Source: an uncultured Corynebacterium sp. (lineage in GTDB: Bacteria; Actinomycetota; Actinomycetes; Mycobacteriales; Mycobacteriaceae). Taken from it: 30,257 nt of DNA. Below the pieces are notes generated by a model. It saw only the letters and a program-made list of their open reading frames with translations. It was not told the DNA's origin and ran no database searches. The translations under genes were made by a program, and so were the position numbers. The stretch covers positions 1 through 30,257 of the forward strand of contig NZ_CAMIAN010000028.1 of assembly GCF_946221155.1 (NCBI RefSeq). Direction: 5' to 3'. Shown here one piece after another: positions 23,210 through 30,257 of the stretch (position 1 is its first letter; the number at the start of each line of letters is the position of its first letter).

Positions 23210-24105
23210 GACCGCGATCCAATCCACATAGCGAAGGCAACGAGAACCACGATGCCGATAAACCACATGACCATGCCCTCAGTCACCGGGCCGATACCGC
23301 CCAGACCAAAGCCACCCGGGTTCGGGGACTCCTTGGCCGACTTGATGTAGGCAATGATGTCCTTCTTCTCGTCAGCCGTCAGCTGGCGATCGGAGAACTT
23401 AGGCATGTTCTGCGGGCCGGTGAGCATAGCCTGGTAGATCTCCTGCTCGTTTGCAGGGCCCAGCGGCGGTGCGTACTTACCGGAGGACAGTGCGCCACCC
23501 TTACCGGTGAAGTTGTGGCAGGATGCGCAGTTCAGGCGGAACAGGTCGGAACCACGGGCAACGTCAGCCGGGTCGATCTTGCCGTCCTTGTTGTTGGCGC
23601 CGCGCAGGGACTCCATGGCGATTTCGCCGTTAGCGTCGCGGACGATGCCAGGGCCGCCACCGTTAGCGTTCACATATGCAGCCAGTGCCAGTGCCTGCTG
23701 CTCGGAGTAACGCGGAGGCTTACGCTTGGCCTGCGCCTCGTTACGCAGCATCGGCATGCGGCCGGAGTGTACCTGGAAGTACACAGCGCCCTCACCGACA
23801 CCAATCAGGGAAGGACCGCGGTCCTTCACTCCCTGCAAGTTGCCACCGTGGCAGGTGATACAAGCAACCTCGTAAATTTCCTTACCCTGCTGTGCCAGCT
23901 CTTCCGAGCTCTGCTCGGCAACGGCGTTCTGCGCATCAGGGGTCAATGCGTTGGCGAGGACGCCCGCGCCCGTGAGCGCGAACAGCAAAGCCAACGCGCC
24001 GGCGAAGGCCTTGCGGACCTTCCGGCGGCGGCGTGCCTTAGCGGCACTGCCCTTCGAACCACTGGAGACTTGCTCCGTGGTTGCGTTGGTGGAGTTGATA
24101 TCCAT
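23206..24105 (-). CDS. qcrC: Cytochrome bc1 complex diheme cytochrome c subunit
   Basis: QcrC is the diheme c-type cytochrome that replaces a free cytochrome c in actinobacteria, passing electrons from the Rieske protein straight to the aa3 oxidase. The 299-residue protein has an N-terminal basic and hydrophobic segment (about 26-52) and two heme motifs: CITCHGG at about residue 82 and CASCHNF at about 195. A C-terminal membrane anchor (MVMWFIGIVVLVAFAMWIG) ends the chain. The start has a ribosome site (AAGGGA). It follows ctaE after an 85-base spacer that carries a hairpin. Confidence 0.96.
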   Translation of the reverse strand: MDINSTNATTEQVSSGSKGSAAKARRRRKVRKAFAGALALLFALTGAGVLANALTPDAQNAVAEQSSEELAQQGKEIYEVACITCHGGNLQGVKDRGPSLIGVGEGAVYFQVHSGRMPMLRNEAQAKRKPPRYSEQQALALAAYVNANGGGPGIVRDANGEIAMESLRGANNKDGKIDPADVARGSDLFRLNCASCHNFTGKGGALSSGKYAPPLGPANEQEIYQAMLTGPQNMPKFSDRQLTADEKKDIIAYIKSAKESPNPGGFGLGGIGPVTEGMVMWFIGIVVLVAFAMWIGSRS

Positions 24106-24148
24106 CTTGTTCCCTTATTTGTTAGTCAATGGAATTGCGATGGGCTGT

Positions 24149-24183
24149 AGGCCGACTCTCTTCTTCAGGAGAAGAACCGGCCT
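24149..24183 (-). other. Intercistronic hairpin between ctaE and qcrC
   Basis: A bipartite stem (outer six bases 24149-24154 with 24178-24183; inner TTCTTC/GAAGAA at 24161-24166 with 24171-24176) lies directly past the ctaE stop. It lacks a T run, so it may protect or attenuate the message rather than end it. Confidence 0.5.
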
Positions 24184-24190
24184 GGCCGGC

Positions 24191-24802
24191 CTACTGAATG
24201 AAGTAAATGGTGATCCACAGACCGATCCACACGACGTCGACGAAGTGCCAGTAGTAAGACACAACGACGGCGGCGGTGGCCTGTGCCGGGGTGAACTTCG
24301 ACTTCGCGGTCCTCAGCAGCACCACGAGGAAGGCGATAACACCGGCGAGCACGTGCGCGCCGTGGAAGCCTGTCGTGATGAAGAAGACCGATCCGTAGAC
24401 GGATCCAGGGATGGTGGTTCCGTGCTGCACCAAGTGGACGTACTCGTAGCCCTGGCCGATGAGGAAGATAGTTCCCAGCAGCGCGGACAATGCGTACCAC
24501 TTGCGAAGCGCGAAGACGTCACCCCTCTCCGCCGCGAAGACGCCCCACTGAGCGGTGAACGAAGAACTGATCAGGATGACCGTGATCGTTGCCGCGAAGG
24601 GCACGTTCAGCTCGGTAGGCTCGGACGGCCAATTGCCGCCAGAGTTGGCCTTGGACACGAAGTACATCGCGAACAGGCCAGCGAAAAACATCAATTCCTG
24701 AGACAGGAACACAATCGTGCCGACACTGACCATGTTTGGTCGGTTCAGTGTCGCAACACGTTGTGGTGCTGCCATACCTGGGTTTTCAACTGCGCTCGTC
24801 AC
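24191..24802 (-). CDS. ctaE: Cytochrome c oxidase subunit III
   Basis: CtaE is the third core subunit of the aa3 cytochrome c oxidase. The 203-residue protein is the short form with five transmembrane helices. It has the hallmarks FLSQELMFFAGLFAMYF (about residues 32-48), FFITTGFHGAHVLAGVIAF (about 142-160) and the C-terminal YYWHFVDVVWIGLWITIYFIQ. I use the GTG at 24802 (MTSAVENPGMAAPQRV), which fits the C. glutamicum N terminus as I recall it; an ATG at 24775 is the alternative. It starts the ctaE-qcrCAB operon and is divergent from trpD across a 484-base spacer. Subunit I (ctaD) is not in the window and is elsewhere in known relatives. Confidence 0.96.
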   Translation of the reverse strand: MTSAVENPGMAAPQRVATLNRPNMVSVGTIVFLSQELMFFAGLFAMYFVSKANSGGNWPSEPTELNVPFAATITVILISSSFTAQWGVFAAERGDVFALRKWYALSALLGTIFLIGQGYEYVHLVQHGTTIPGSVYGSVFFITTGFHGAHVLAGVIAFLVVLLRTAKSKFTPAQATAAVVVSYYWHFVDVVWIGLWITIYFIQ

Positions 24803-25157
24803 GCATAACAGTATGGCCGTTTATAGCCCGATAGTCGATTCACTTCGGCAGTTTTCTGGAAGCAATCTGTAAAATCGCAGGTGAAACCTTGGATATTCCT
24901 GAAAGCCCACCCCGTTAGGGGTTAGCGGGAACTTTTCCCCACTCGCATCCGACGAGTCACATAACGACAGGTCAAATCACACTTCCGTCAAGAGCTGACA
25001 CGCGAGCCACCCCACTATGGGGCTAGCTGGCTACCACCCTTAATGCCCCCGCGTTAACTCCCAGGAACTGAAACATAGGGCACTAAAACTTAGGGAACTG
25101 AGGCTCGTCACTACCAAAAGGCACTAGTGGCCCCGCGCACCTAATAGACTGGTAAGT

Positions 25158-25172
25158 ACAGTTTGCAACTGT
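25158..25172. promoter_or_regulatory. Palindrome upstream of trpD
   Basis: ACAGTT-TGC-AACTGT is a perfect 6-3-6 inverted repeat 115 bases before the trpD start. It probably serves as an operator, though no known regulator is assigned. Confidence 0.45.
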
Positions 25173-25203
25173 TAGCAGTCGCCAACAGCCCGCTGCAGCT
25201 ACT

Positions 25204-25217
25204 TGTAAGCGCTTACA
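25204..25217. promoter_or_regulatory. LacI-type operator upstream of trpD
   Basis: TGTAAGCGCTTACA is a perfect 14-base palindrome with the central CG typical of LacI/GalR-family operators; it fits the cre-like pattern TGTAAnCGnTTACA. It lies 69 bases before trpD. Which LacI-family protein binds, and why it would control trpD, is unknown. Confidence 0.6.
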
Positions 25218-25286
25218 GCGACTGTATGTGCCGTGTGTGGCACTACTTTCCTGACAGACCTGACAGAGAGGTGCGTCGAAGCAACC

Positions 25287-26390
25287 ATGTCCCCCACTAC
25301 CCCACGTTCCGTAGAGCCCAGCGGCCTCAGCCCCGAGCAACTCCCGGCCAGCTATTTCACCTGGCCTGGCCTACTCGGTCGACTTGGCAAAGGCCAGGAG
25401 CTCAGCGAGGCTCAGGTCCGCTGGGCGATGAACGAGATCATGGAGGGCAACGCTTCCGACTCGCAGATCGCCGCCTTTGCCTTCGGCATTCGCGTCCGTG
25501 GCATTACCGCCGCTGAGCTTGCAGCTGCCGCTGAAACGATGACCAGCTTCGCCACCCCGGTGGACTTCTCCGACGTTCCGAACTGCGTGGACATCGTGGG
25601 CACGGGCGGCGACGGACACCACACCGTCAACATTTCCACCATGGCTTCCTTCGTGGTTAGCGCCGCGGGCGTGCCGGTGGTTAAGCACGGCAACCGCGCC
25701 GCCAGCTCCAAGTGCGGCGGAGCGGACATGCTGGAAGCTTTGGGCCTGGATATCGAGCGCGCCCCCGAGGCCATCCGCAAGGATGCTCACAACACGGGCT
25801 TCGCCTTCATGTTTGCGAAGACCTACCACCCGGCGATGCGCTTTGCCGGCCCCGTCCGCAGCCAACTGGGCGCCCCCACAATCTTTAACCTGTTGGGCCC
25901 CATGACCAACCCCGCGTATCCGAAGTTCGGCCTGATCGGCTGTGCCTTCAAGGAATTCATGCCCATCATGGGCGGCGCGTTTGCCCGCCAAGGCAGTCGC
26001 GTCCTCGTGGTGCGAGGTATGGACGGTATGGATGAGATCTCTGTCTGCACCCCTACAGAGGTCGTTACTGTTGACGCCGCAGGCCGCACCGGCGAGGAAG
26101 TCATTAACCCTCGCAATGTCGGCCTCGACTTCTACGAAGACGGCAGCCTGGCCGGCGGCGACGCACAGTACAACGCGGACGTGGCCGTGCGCCTGATGAA
26201 GGGCGAAGTCTCCGGCGCTATCAAGGATGCTGTCTTGATCAACGCTGCCGGCGCCCTGACAGCCGTGCGGGGCTGGGAGGAAGATGGCTTCCAGGAGACA
26301 CTGCGCGAGCAGGTGCAGATCGCCCGCGAGGCTTTGGAATCCGGTGCCGCCCTTAAACAGATGGAAAAGATCGTAGGCAAAGAGTTCTAG
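25287..26390 (+). CDS. trpD: Anthranilate phosphoribosyltransferase
   Basis: TrpD transfers phosphoribose from PRPP to anthranilate in tryptophan synthesis. The 367-residue protein shows DIVGTGGDGHHTVNISTMASF (about residues 99-119, PRPP and anthranilate binding), KHGNRAASSKCGGADMLEALG, then FAKTYHPAMRF and NLLGPMTNPA. I start at the ATG at 25287; an in-frame GTG 18 codons upstream falls in the control region. The gene stands alone and not in a trp operon. In M. tuberculosis trpD (Rv2192c) is also beside ctaE, so the placement is ancestral. Two palindromes upstream suggest specific regulation, and a bidirectional terminator follows. Confidence 0.95.
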   Translation: MSPTTPRSVEPSGLSPEQLPASYFTWPGLLGRLGKGQELSEAQVRWAMNEIMEGNASDSQIAAFAFGIRVRGITAAELAAAAETMTSFATPVDFSDVPNCVDIVGTGGDGHHTVNISTMASFVVSAAGVPVVKHGNRAASSKCGGADMLEALGLDIERAPEAIRKDAHNTGFAFMFAKTYHPAMRFAGPVRSQLGAPTIFNLLGPMTNPAYPKFGLIGCAFKEFMPIMGGAFARQGSRVLVVRGMDGMDEISVCTPTEVVTVDAAGRTGEEVINPRNVGLDFYEDGSLAGGDAQYNADVAVRLMKGEVSGAIKDAVLINAAGALTAVRGWEEDGFQETLREQVQIAREALESGAALKQMEKIVGKEF

Positions 26391-26429
26391 CCAGGTGGCG
26401 CCTGAGGGCGTCACCAAGTAGAAAAAGAA

Positions 26430-26471
26430 CTCCCCCTCCGAGCCCAATCTTCAAGATGGGCGGAGGGGGAG
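26430..26471. terminator. Bidirectional terminator between trpD and ctaF
   Basis: A perfect 11-base stem (26430-26440 with 26461-26471), extended by a bulged inner stem, is followed by CTTTTAG on the plus strand and TTCTTTTTC on the minus strand. It should end both trpD and ctaF transcripts. Confidence 0.9.
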
Positions 26472-26491
26472 CTTTTAGTGAAGTGTGAAGT

Positions 26492-26923
26492 TTAGTGCTT
26501 CTCCGGGGGCAGACCGTACTGCAGGTTCAGCATCGTGGAGGCCCAGATCAGCATGACAGCACCGAAGGCAACCAGCCACAGGTGCCACCAGGCCAGGCCG
26601 GCACCCATTACAACGATGGAGACGGTCATCCAGAACGGCCAGATGGAGCTAGCGGAGAAGAAGCCCAGCACACCAGCGCCGTCCTCGATCTCTGCCTCTT
26701 CCCAGTCGTCCGGGCCGATGTCGGTCTTGGAGGCGGTCAGGTGAAGGTAGCCCGCGAGCATGAAGGCCAGGAGGGTGGCCATGACCAGACCAGTGCCACC
26801 AGCCCACTCAACACCCATGACGTTGCCAGAGTCCTTCACGGAGGAGGTGACGATGAAGTAGAACACCGTGACCACAACGAAGAAGGTACCGATGGCGTAG
26901 AAAAGCTTTGCACCAGAGTTCAT
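26492..26923 (-). CDS. ctaF: Cytochrome c oxidase subunit IV
   Basis: CtaF is the small actinobacterial subunit IV of the aa3 oxidase. The 143-residue protein has four hydrophobic helices: FYAIGTFFVVVTVFYFIV, GLVMATLLAFMLAGYLHL and two near the C terminus (WPFWMTVSIVVMGAGLAW, LWLVAFGAVMLIW). The acidic loop DIGPDDWEEAEIEDGAGVLGFFSASS (about 67-92) is characteristic of the family. It lies 42 bases downstream of ctaC on the same strand, with GGAAGAGAG before the ATG. A bidirectional terminator follows. Confidence 0.95.
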   Translation of the reverse strand: MNSGAKLFYAIGTFFVVVTVFYFIVTSSVKDSGNVMGVEWAGGTGLVMATLLAFMLAGYLHLTASKTDIGPDDWEEAEIEDGAGVLGFFSASSIWPFWMTVSIVVMGAGLAWWHLWLVAFGAVMLIWASTMLNLQYGLPPEKH

Positions 26924-26965
26924 TTGCTTATCTCTCTTCCTTAATTAGCCTTAGCGCTCCGCTCA

Positions 26966-28075
26966 TTAAGCGGCGTTGCGGTCCTTGTAGTTCTCACCCG
27001 GAGAACGGGTACCGGTGCGGTCAGACTCGAACGGGTGGGTGGAGGTTGCGTAGCCCTCCTCGCCGATGGCCTTCAGAGCCTCAGAGTTCGGAGCCTCCGG
27101 GTTGTCCTGACGGAACTTGATGTACTGCTCGAACTTCTCCGGGGAGACAACGCGCAGCTCGAAGTTCATCATCGCGTGGTAGGTACCGCACATCTCAGCA
27201 CAGCGGCCAACGAATGCGCCTTCCTCGTCGATGGACTCAACCTGGAAGCGACGCTCAGAACGGTTCTCGCTCGGGTGCGGGAACACGTCGCGCTTGAACA
27301 GGAACTCCGGAATCCAGAAGGAGTGAACAACGTCGGCGGAAGCCAGATTGAACTCGATCGGGGTGCCGGACGGAACAACCAGAACCGGGATCTCCTGGGT
27401 GGTGCCCACGGTCTCAATCTTGTCGTAGTTCAGGTAGCTGAGGTCATCCTTGGACTTGCCGTGGATCGGGCCCGGAACCTGGTGGCCGTGCTTGTCCAGC
27501 TTCTCCTCCGGCTTCTTGGATTCTTCTGCACGAGCCTGAGCTTCCTTGTCAACGCCCTTGTACTTCTGGCCACCGTTCAGCTCCGCAGCCACCTCGTGGT
27601 AGCCAAACTTCCAGTTCCACTGGTAACCGGTGACGTCGACGACGACCTTCGGATCCTTGTCCAGGGCAGTTGCGCGATCCTGTGCCTGAACGTTGAAGAA
27701 GAACAGGCCACAGACGATCAGAACTGGCAGGGTGGTCAAAACCAGCTCCAGCGGAACGTTGTAGCCGGTCTGGCGCGGGAACTCGTCCTCGCCGCGCTTA
27801 GCGGCCTTCTTGGCGCTAGAGGTGCCCATGTTCACAAACAGCAGCACCCACATGATCAGGCCGATGATCCAGGCGACGACCCAAACCCATACCCACAGGT
27901 TGCCCATTTCCTGGGACTCCGGGGTGATGCCCTTCGGCCAGCCCATGCGCAAGAAGTTAAAGAAACCGTTCTCCGGCGGGGCGACAGTACAGCCAGAGAG
28001 AACCAGGCCAGCCAGACCCAGTACACCGGCGAGGCCAATACGGCGAGTCAAACCGTGCTTATTTCGCTGTTCCAC
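26966..28075 (-). CDS. ctaC: Cytochrome c oxidase subunit II
   Basis: CtaC holds the CuA centre that takes electrons from the cytochrome bcc complex. The 369-residue protein begins with a lipoprotein signal (GLAGLVLSGC, lipid attachment at about Cys29). Two membrane helices follow (about 63-83 and 107-128). The CuA ligands are His in DVVHSFWIPEF and the block GRCAEMCGTYHAMMNFEL (two Cys, His and Met) at about 285-305. An insert of about 60 charged residues (KGVDKEAQARAEESKKPEEKL) before the CuA half is typical of actinobacterial CtaC and may bind QcrC. The GTG start has a strong ribosome site (GAGGAAGG). It heads the ctaC-ctaF operon. Confidence 0.96.
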   Translation of the reverse strand: MEQRNKHGLTRRIGLAGVLGLAGLVLSGCTVAPPENGFFNFLRMGWPKGITPESQEMGNLWVWVWVVAWIIGLIMWVLLFVNMGTSSAKKAAKRGEDEFPRQTGYNVPLELVLTTLPVLIVCGLFFFNVQAQDRATALDKDPKVVVDVTGYQWNWKFGYHEVAAELNGGQKYKGVDKEAQARAEESKKPEEKLDKHGHQVPGPIHGKSKDDLSYLNYDKIETVGTTQEIPVLVVPSGTPIEFNLASADVVHSFWIPEFLFKRDVFPHPSENRSERRFQVESIDEEGAFVGRCAEMCGTYHAMMNFELRVVSPEKFEQYIKFRQDNPEAPNSEALKAIGEEGYATSTHPFESDRTGTRSPGENYKDRNAA

Positions 28076-28284
28076 GCGAGTTTGCCTTCCTCATTCACAC
28101 GTCACTTGGCGTTGTAGTTCTTAGAAGCTGCCGCGCGCCTGCAGTTCGCGCGCGATAGATAGATAGACCTACAACCACTTCACTTAAAGAACCTTAGACC
28201 ATTGACAGGACATTGCCACCATCGCAGAAGAGGAATTTCCCTTTTCGGGGTTGGCGGCTACCCACATTGCCCCCACACGGGTTA

Positions 28285-28316
28285 GGCGGGAGCCCGCGCA
28301 GTGCGTGACTCCCGCC
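28285..28316. terminator. Hairpin downstream of pqo
   Basis: A perfect eight-base stem (ggcgggag with ctcccgcc) with a 16-base loop lies about 65 bases past the pqo stop. It could terminate pqo, but the minus strand has no T run; the short TTT lies on the plus side. Confidence 0.45.
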
Positions 28317-28350
28317 TTTGTAGAGGTTCTTGGTGTGCTCTCCCATGGTG

Positions 28351-28382
28351 CTCTAGAGCGCCTTAGAGCACTCTAGAGCGCC
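28351..28382. repeat. 12-bp direct repeat with 20-bp period at the pqo stop
   Basis: The unit ctctagagcgcc occurs at 28351-28362 and again at 28371-28382, immediately before the pqo stop codon. A partial third copy (ttagag) lies between. Each unit contains the palindrome ctctagag. Confidence 0.65.
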
Positions 28383-30143
28383 CTAGAACTTGTTCATCTC
28401 GATCACTCCGGCTCCGCCGATGTTACGCAGGTTTGCGCGGGCCAGGTCCACCATCCGTCCCACTCCGCCTTCAAATACGGTGCGGGTAGCGGAACGGGAG
28501 AAGCCCATCATCATTTCCCAGGTGATGTTCGGAGGCAGGCTCAGTGCGTTCGGGTCGGTAACCACATCCACCAGCACGGGACCGTCGTAAGCCAGGGCTT
28601 CCTTAATACCGCTCTCCACGTCCGCCGGATCCTCGATGCGGATCGCCTTGATGCCGATAGCCTCTGCGATCTTGGCGAAGTTCACGTGCTCGTGGTCGGT
28701 TTCGTGTTCCGGCAGGCCGGCAACCATCATCTCCAGCTTCACCATGCCGAGCGAGGAGTTGTTGAAGACCATGATGTTGACCGGCAGGTCGTGCAGCTTG
28801 GCGGTCAGCAGCTCACCCATGAGCATCCCCAGGCCGCCGTCGCCGGAGAAGGAGATCACCTGGCGGTTACGGTCCGCAGCCTGCGCACCGAGCGCCTGTG
28901 GCAGCGCGTTGGCCATGGTGCCGTGTCGGAAGGAACCGATTTCCTGGCGCTTGCCGTTCGGCGTGATGTAACGGGCACCCCAGACGTTGCACATACCGGT
29001 ATCGATGGTGAAGACGGCATCCTCGGCCGCCAGACGGTCGATCGTATCGGCCACGTATTCCGGGTGGATGGGTCGCGACTTGCCGGCCTTCTTGGTGTAG
29101 GCGTCCACAACATGGTTGAGCGCCCTAGCGTGGTTGCGCAGCTGCTTGTCTAGGAAGCTGCGGTCGGTCTTCTCCTCGACGTGCGGCAGGATCGTGTCGA
29201 TCACAGCCCCGACGTCGCCGACCACTGGGTAGTTGATAGTGGTGCGGCGACCAATGTGGGAACCGTCGATGTCCACCTGCGCTACGTTGCCGGTGGGCAG
29301 GAAGTCGTTGTACGGGAAGTCGGTACCCAACAGGATCAACAGGTCAGCGTCGTACATCGCCTCGCGCGCCGCACCGTAGCCCAGCAGGCCGGACATGCCC
29401 ACATCGAATGGGTTGTCGTATTGAATGTGCATCTTGCCGCCGAAGGCGTGACCGATCGGGGACTTGATCTTCTCTGCCAGCTCGAGCACTTGCTTTCGAG
29501 AATTTTTGACGCCCTCACCGCAGAACAAAGTGACGGTCTTGGCATCGTTAATTGCCTTGGCCAGGCGGGCGGCTTCCTCGGCATCCGGGTACAGCACGGG
29601 GCGCCCCTTGGCATACACCGAGTCGATGAAGCCTTCCTCCTCAATCTCTTGGGAGGATACGTCGCCGGGAATAACCAGCACGCTAACACCCTTGCCTGCC
29701 AGCGTGGACTGGATGGCGTGGTGCAGCACCTTTGGCCCCTGTGCTGCGGAGTTCACCATCTCGCAATAGCCCGAGCACTCCTGGAAGATCTGCTCCGGGT
29801 GGGTCTCCTGGAAGAACTGGCTGCCAATCTGCACACTCGGAATGTGGGAGGCAATGGCCAGCACCTTGGCACCGTTGCGGTGGGAATCGTAGAGGCCCTG
29901 AATCAGGTGGGTGTTGCCCGGGCCGCAGGAGGCGGCGCACACGGCTAGATCGCCGGTAACGAGGGATTCCGCGCCGGCGGCGAAAGCCGCAGCTTCCTCG
30001 TTGCGCACGTGGATCCATTCGATGGAGGACTGGCGAACCTCGTCAACGATCGGGTTCAGGCTATCGCCCACCAGTCCGAAGATTCGCTTAACGCCTTGTT
30101 TCTCTAGAGTCTTTACCAGCTGTGATGCGAAATTTTTTGCCAT
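28383..30143 (-). CDS. pqo: Pyruvate:quinone oxidoreductase (pyruvate dehydrogenase, quinone)
   Basis: Pqo is a peripheral membrane flavoenzyme that oxidises pyruvate to acetate and CO2 and passes electrons to menaquinone. The 586-residue protein has the three-domain ThDP fold: the catalytic Glu in HVRNEEAAAF (about residue 49-50), CGPGNTHLIQGLYDSHRNGAKVLAIASH (about 73-100), the FAD-binding middle domain, and the ThDP motif SGDGGLGMLMGEL to FNNSSLGM (about 430-467). The C-terminal 25 residues look amphipathic, as expected for lipid-activated membrane binding in this family (PoxB type). It matches C. glutamicum Pqo closely as I recall it. GGAGG lies very close to the ATG. It feeds electrons to the bcc-aa3 branch encoded next door. 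The C. glutamicum gene after ctaC is ltsA, so this location differs. Confidence 0.94.
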   Translation of the reverse strand: MAKNFASQLVKTLEKQGVKRIFGLVGDSLNPIVDEVRQSSIEWIHVRNEEAAAFAAGAESLVTGDLAVCAASCGPGNTHLIQGLYDSHRNGAKVLAIASHIPSVQIGSQFFQETHPEQIFQECSGYCEMVNSAAQGPKVLHHAIQSTLAGKGVSVLVIPGDVSSQEIEEEGFIDSVYAKGRPVLYPDAEEAARLAKAINDAKTVTLFCGEGVKNSRKQVLELAEKIKSPIGHAFGGKMHIQYDNPFDVGMSGLLGYGAAREAMYDADLLILLGTDFPYNDFLPTGNVAQVDIDGSHIGRRTTINYPVVGDVGAVIDTILPHVEEKTDRSFLDKQLRNHARALNHVVDAYTKKAGKSRPIHPEYVADTIDRLAAEDAVFTIDTGMCNVWGARYITPNGKRQEIGSFRHGTMANALPQALGAQAADRNRQVISFSGDGGLGMLMGELLTAKLHDLPVNIMVFNNSSLGMVKLEMMVAGLPEHETDHEHVNFAKIAEAIGIKAIRIEDPADVESGIKEALAYDGPVLVDVVTDPNALSLPPNITWEMMMGFSRSATRTVFEGGVGRMVDLARANLRNIGGAGVIEMNKF

Positions 30144-30212
30144 GCCTCCAAGGCTACGCGGAGCTTTAGCACATCGCAGCGATCACTGGGAGGTCTCACA
30201 GAACCACATTTA

Positions 30213-30228
30213 TGTAATGCACATCACG
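30213..30228. promoter_or_regulatory. Candidate GlxR site upstream of pqo
   Basis: TGTAATGCACATCACG matches TGTGA-N6-TCACA at eight of ten specified bases and lies about 70 bases before the pqo start. It suggests carbon-source control through cAMP-GlxR, but the match is imperfect. Confidence 0.45.
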
Positions 30229-30257
30229 CTGGTACGAGAAAACTCATTCTTTAGATG

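Larger units (their letters stand above)
24803..25286. other. 484-bp divergent spacer between ctaE and trpD
   Basis: No convincing gene is present. Near trpD there are two perfect palindromes (25158-25172 and 25204-25217). Two short C-G stems (24909-24922 and 25010-25022) and a repeat of ggaactga (about 25063 and 25094) lie in the middle. Candidate -10 sequences for ctaE (TATAAA, TACTGT) lie close to its start. Confidence 0.6.
28076..28382. other. 307-bp spacer between ctaC and pqo
   Basis: No gene is visible. It holds the ctaC upstream region with a GATA tetranucleotide run (28154-28167, gatagatagataga), a G/C-rich hairpin (28285-28316) and a 12-base direct repeat next to the pqo stop. No clear ctaC promoter was found. 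Confidence 0.6.

Noticed and set aside
25227..25290. Possible tryptophan attenuator leader peptide upstream of trpD
   Set aside because: The frame has only one Trp codon, runs past the trpD start, and no terminator/antiterminator pair is visible.
25371..26447. Long 358-residue open frame opposite trpD
   Set aside because: It mirrors the trpD coding strand, has no family features and no promoter.
26924..26965. DtxR-like half site (ttagccttag) between ctaC and ctaF
   Set aside because: Only part of one half-site is present and the other half lacks symmetry.
28154..28167. GATA tetranucleotide run upstream of ctaC as a phase-variation switch
   Set aside because: Only about three and a half units are present and they lie about 80 bases before the start codon, so slippage control is not supported.

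Overview
This 30.3 kb window is chromosomal DNA from a high-GC actinobacterium of the Corynebacteriales, almost certainly a Corynebacterium. The evidence is a PknL kinase with five PASTA domains, an Rv2175c-type partner protein, a class II DAHP synthase, lipomannan and PIM mannosyltransferases, and the actinobacterial bcc-aa3 respiratory genes (diheme QcrC, three-helix Rieske protein, CtaE, CtaF, CtaC). The gene order follows the conserved block that runs from metF to ctaC in C. glutamicum and from about Rv2172c to Rv2200c in M. tuberculosis. The species cannot be fixed from the sequence alone. No rRNA, tRNA, CRISPR array, insertion sequence or prophage was seen.

Layout. 1-3123: small conserved genes (DUF3040 membrane protein, HEPN-like protein, GNAT acetyltransferase) and metF, whose promoter carries a McbR-like box. 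3124-7679: a tightly coupled plus-strand operon of polyprenyl diphosphate synthase, a CrtI-family flavoprotein and MptA. The CrtI-family gene is the clearest departure from the usual gene order. 7579-10567: an Rv2175c-type DNA-binding protein divergent from the kinase gene pknL. 10650-16941: minus-strand genes aroG, an Rv2179c-type exoribonuclease, a membrane acyltransferase, a PlsC-like acyltransferase, a ROK glucokinase and pimB'. 17085-19121: two separately transcribed NlpC/P60 peptidoglycan hydrolases; the second has a long, structured leader, the expected place for a c-di-AMP (ydaO-type) riboswitch, and a GlxR-like box farther upstream. 19590-20252: a DnaQ-like exonuclease. 20373-28075: respiratory genes ctaE-qcrCAB and ctaC-ctaF, with trpD on the opposite strand between them. 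28383-30143: pyruvate:quinone oxidoreductase.

Common threads are cell-envelope construction (polyprenyl diphosphate, LM/LAM mannosylation, PIM, phosphatidic acid, peptidoglycan hydrolysis, PknL) and quinone-linked respiration (Pqo, bcc-aa3). Several genes (metF, idsA, aroG, the DnaQ-like gene) have a -10 box only 6 to 8 bases before the start codon, which implies leaderless mRNAs. The most interesting items are the CrtI-family insertion in the idsA-mptA operon, unassigned perfect palindromes in the trpD and acyltransferase promoters, the McbR-like box that exactly fills the metF promoter spacer, and the complex nlpC control region.
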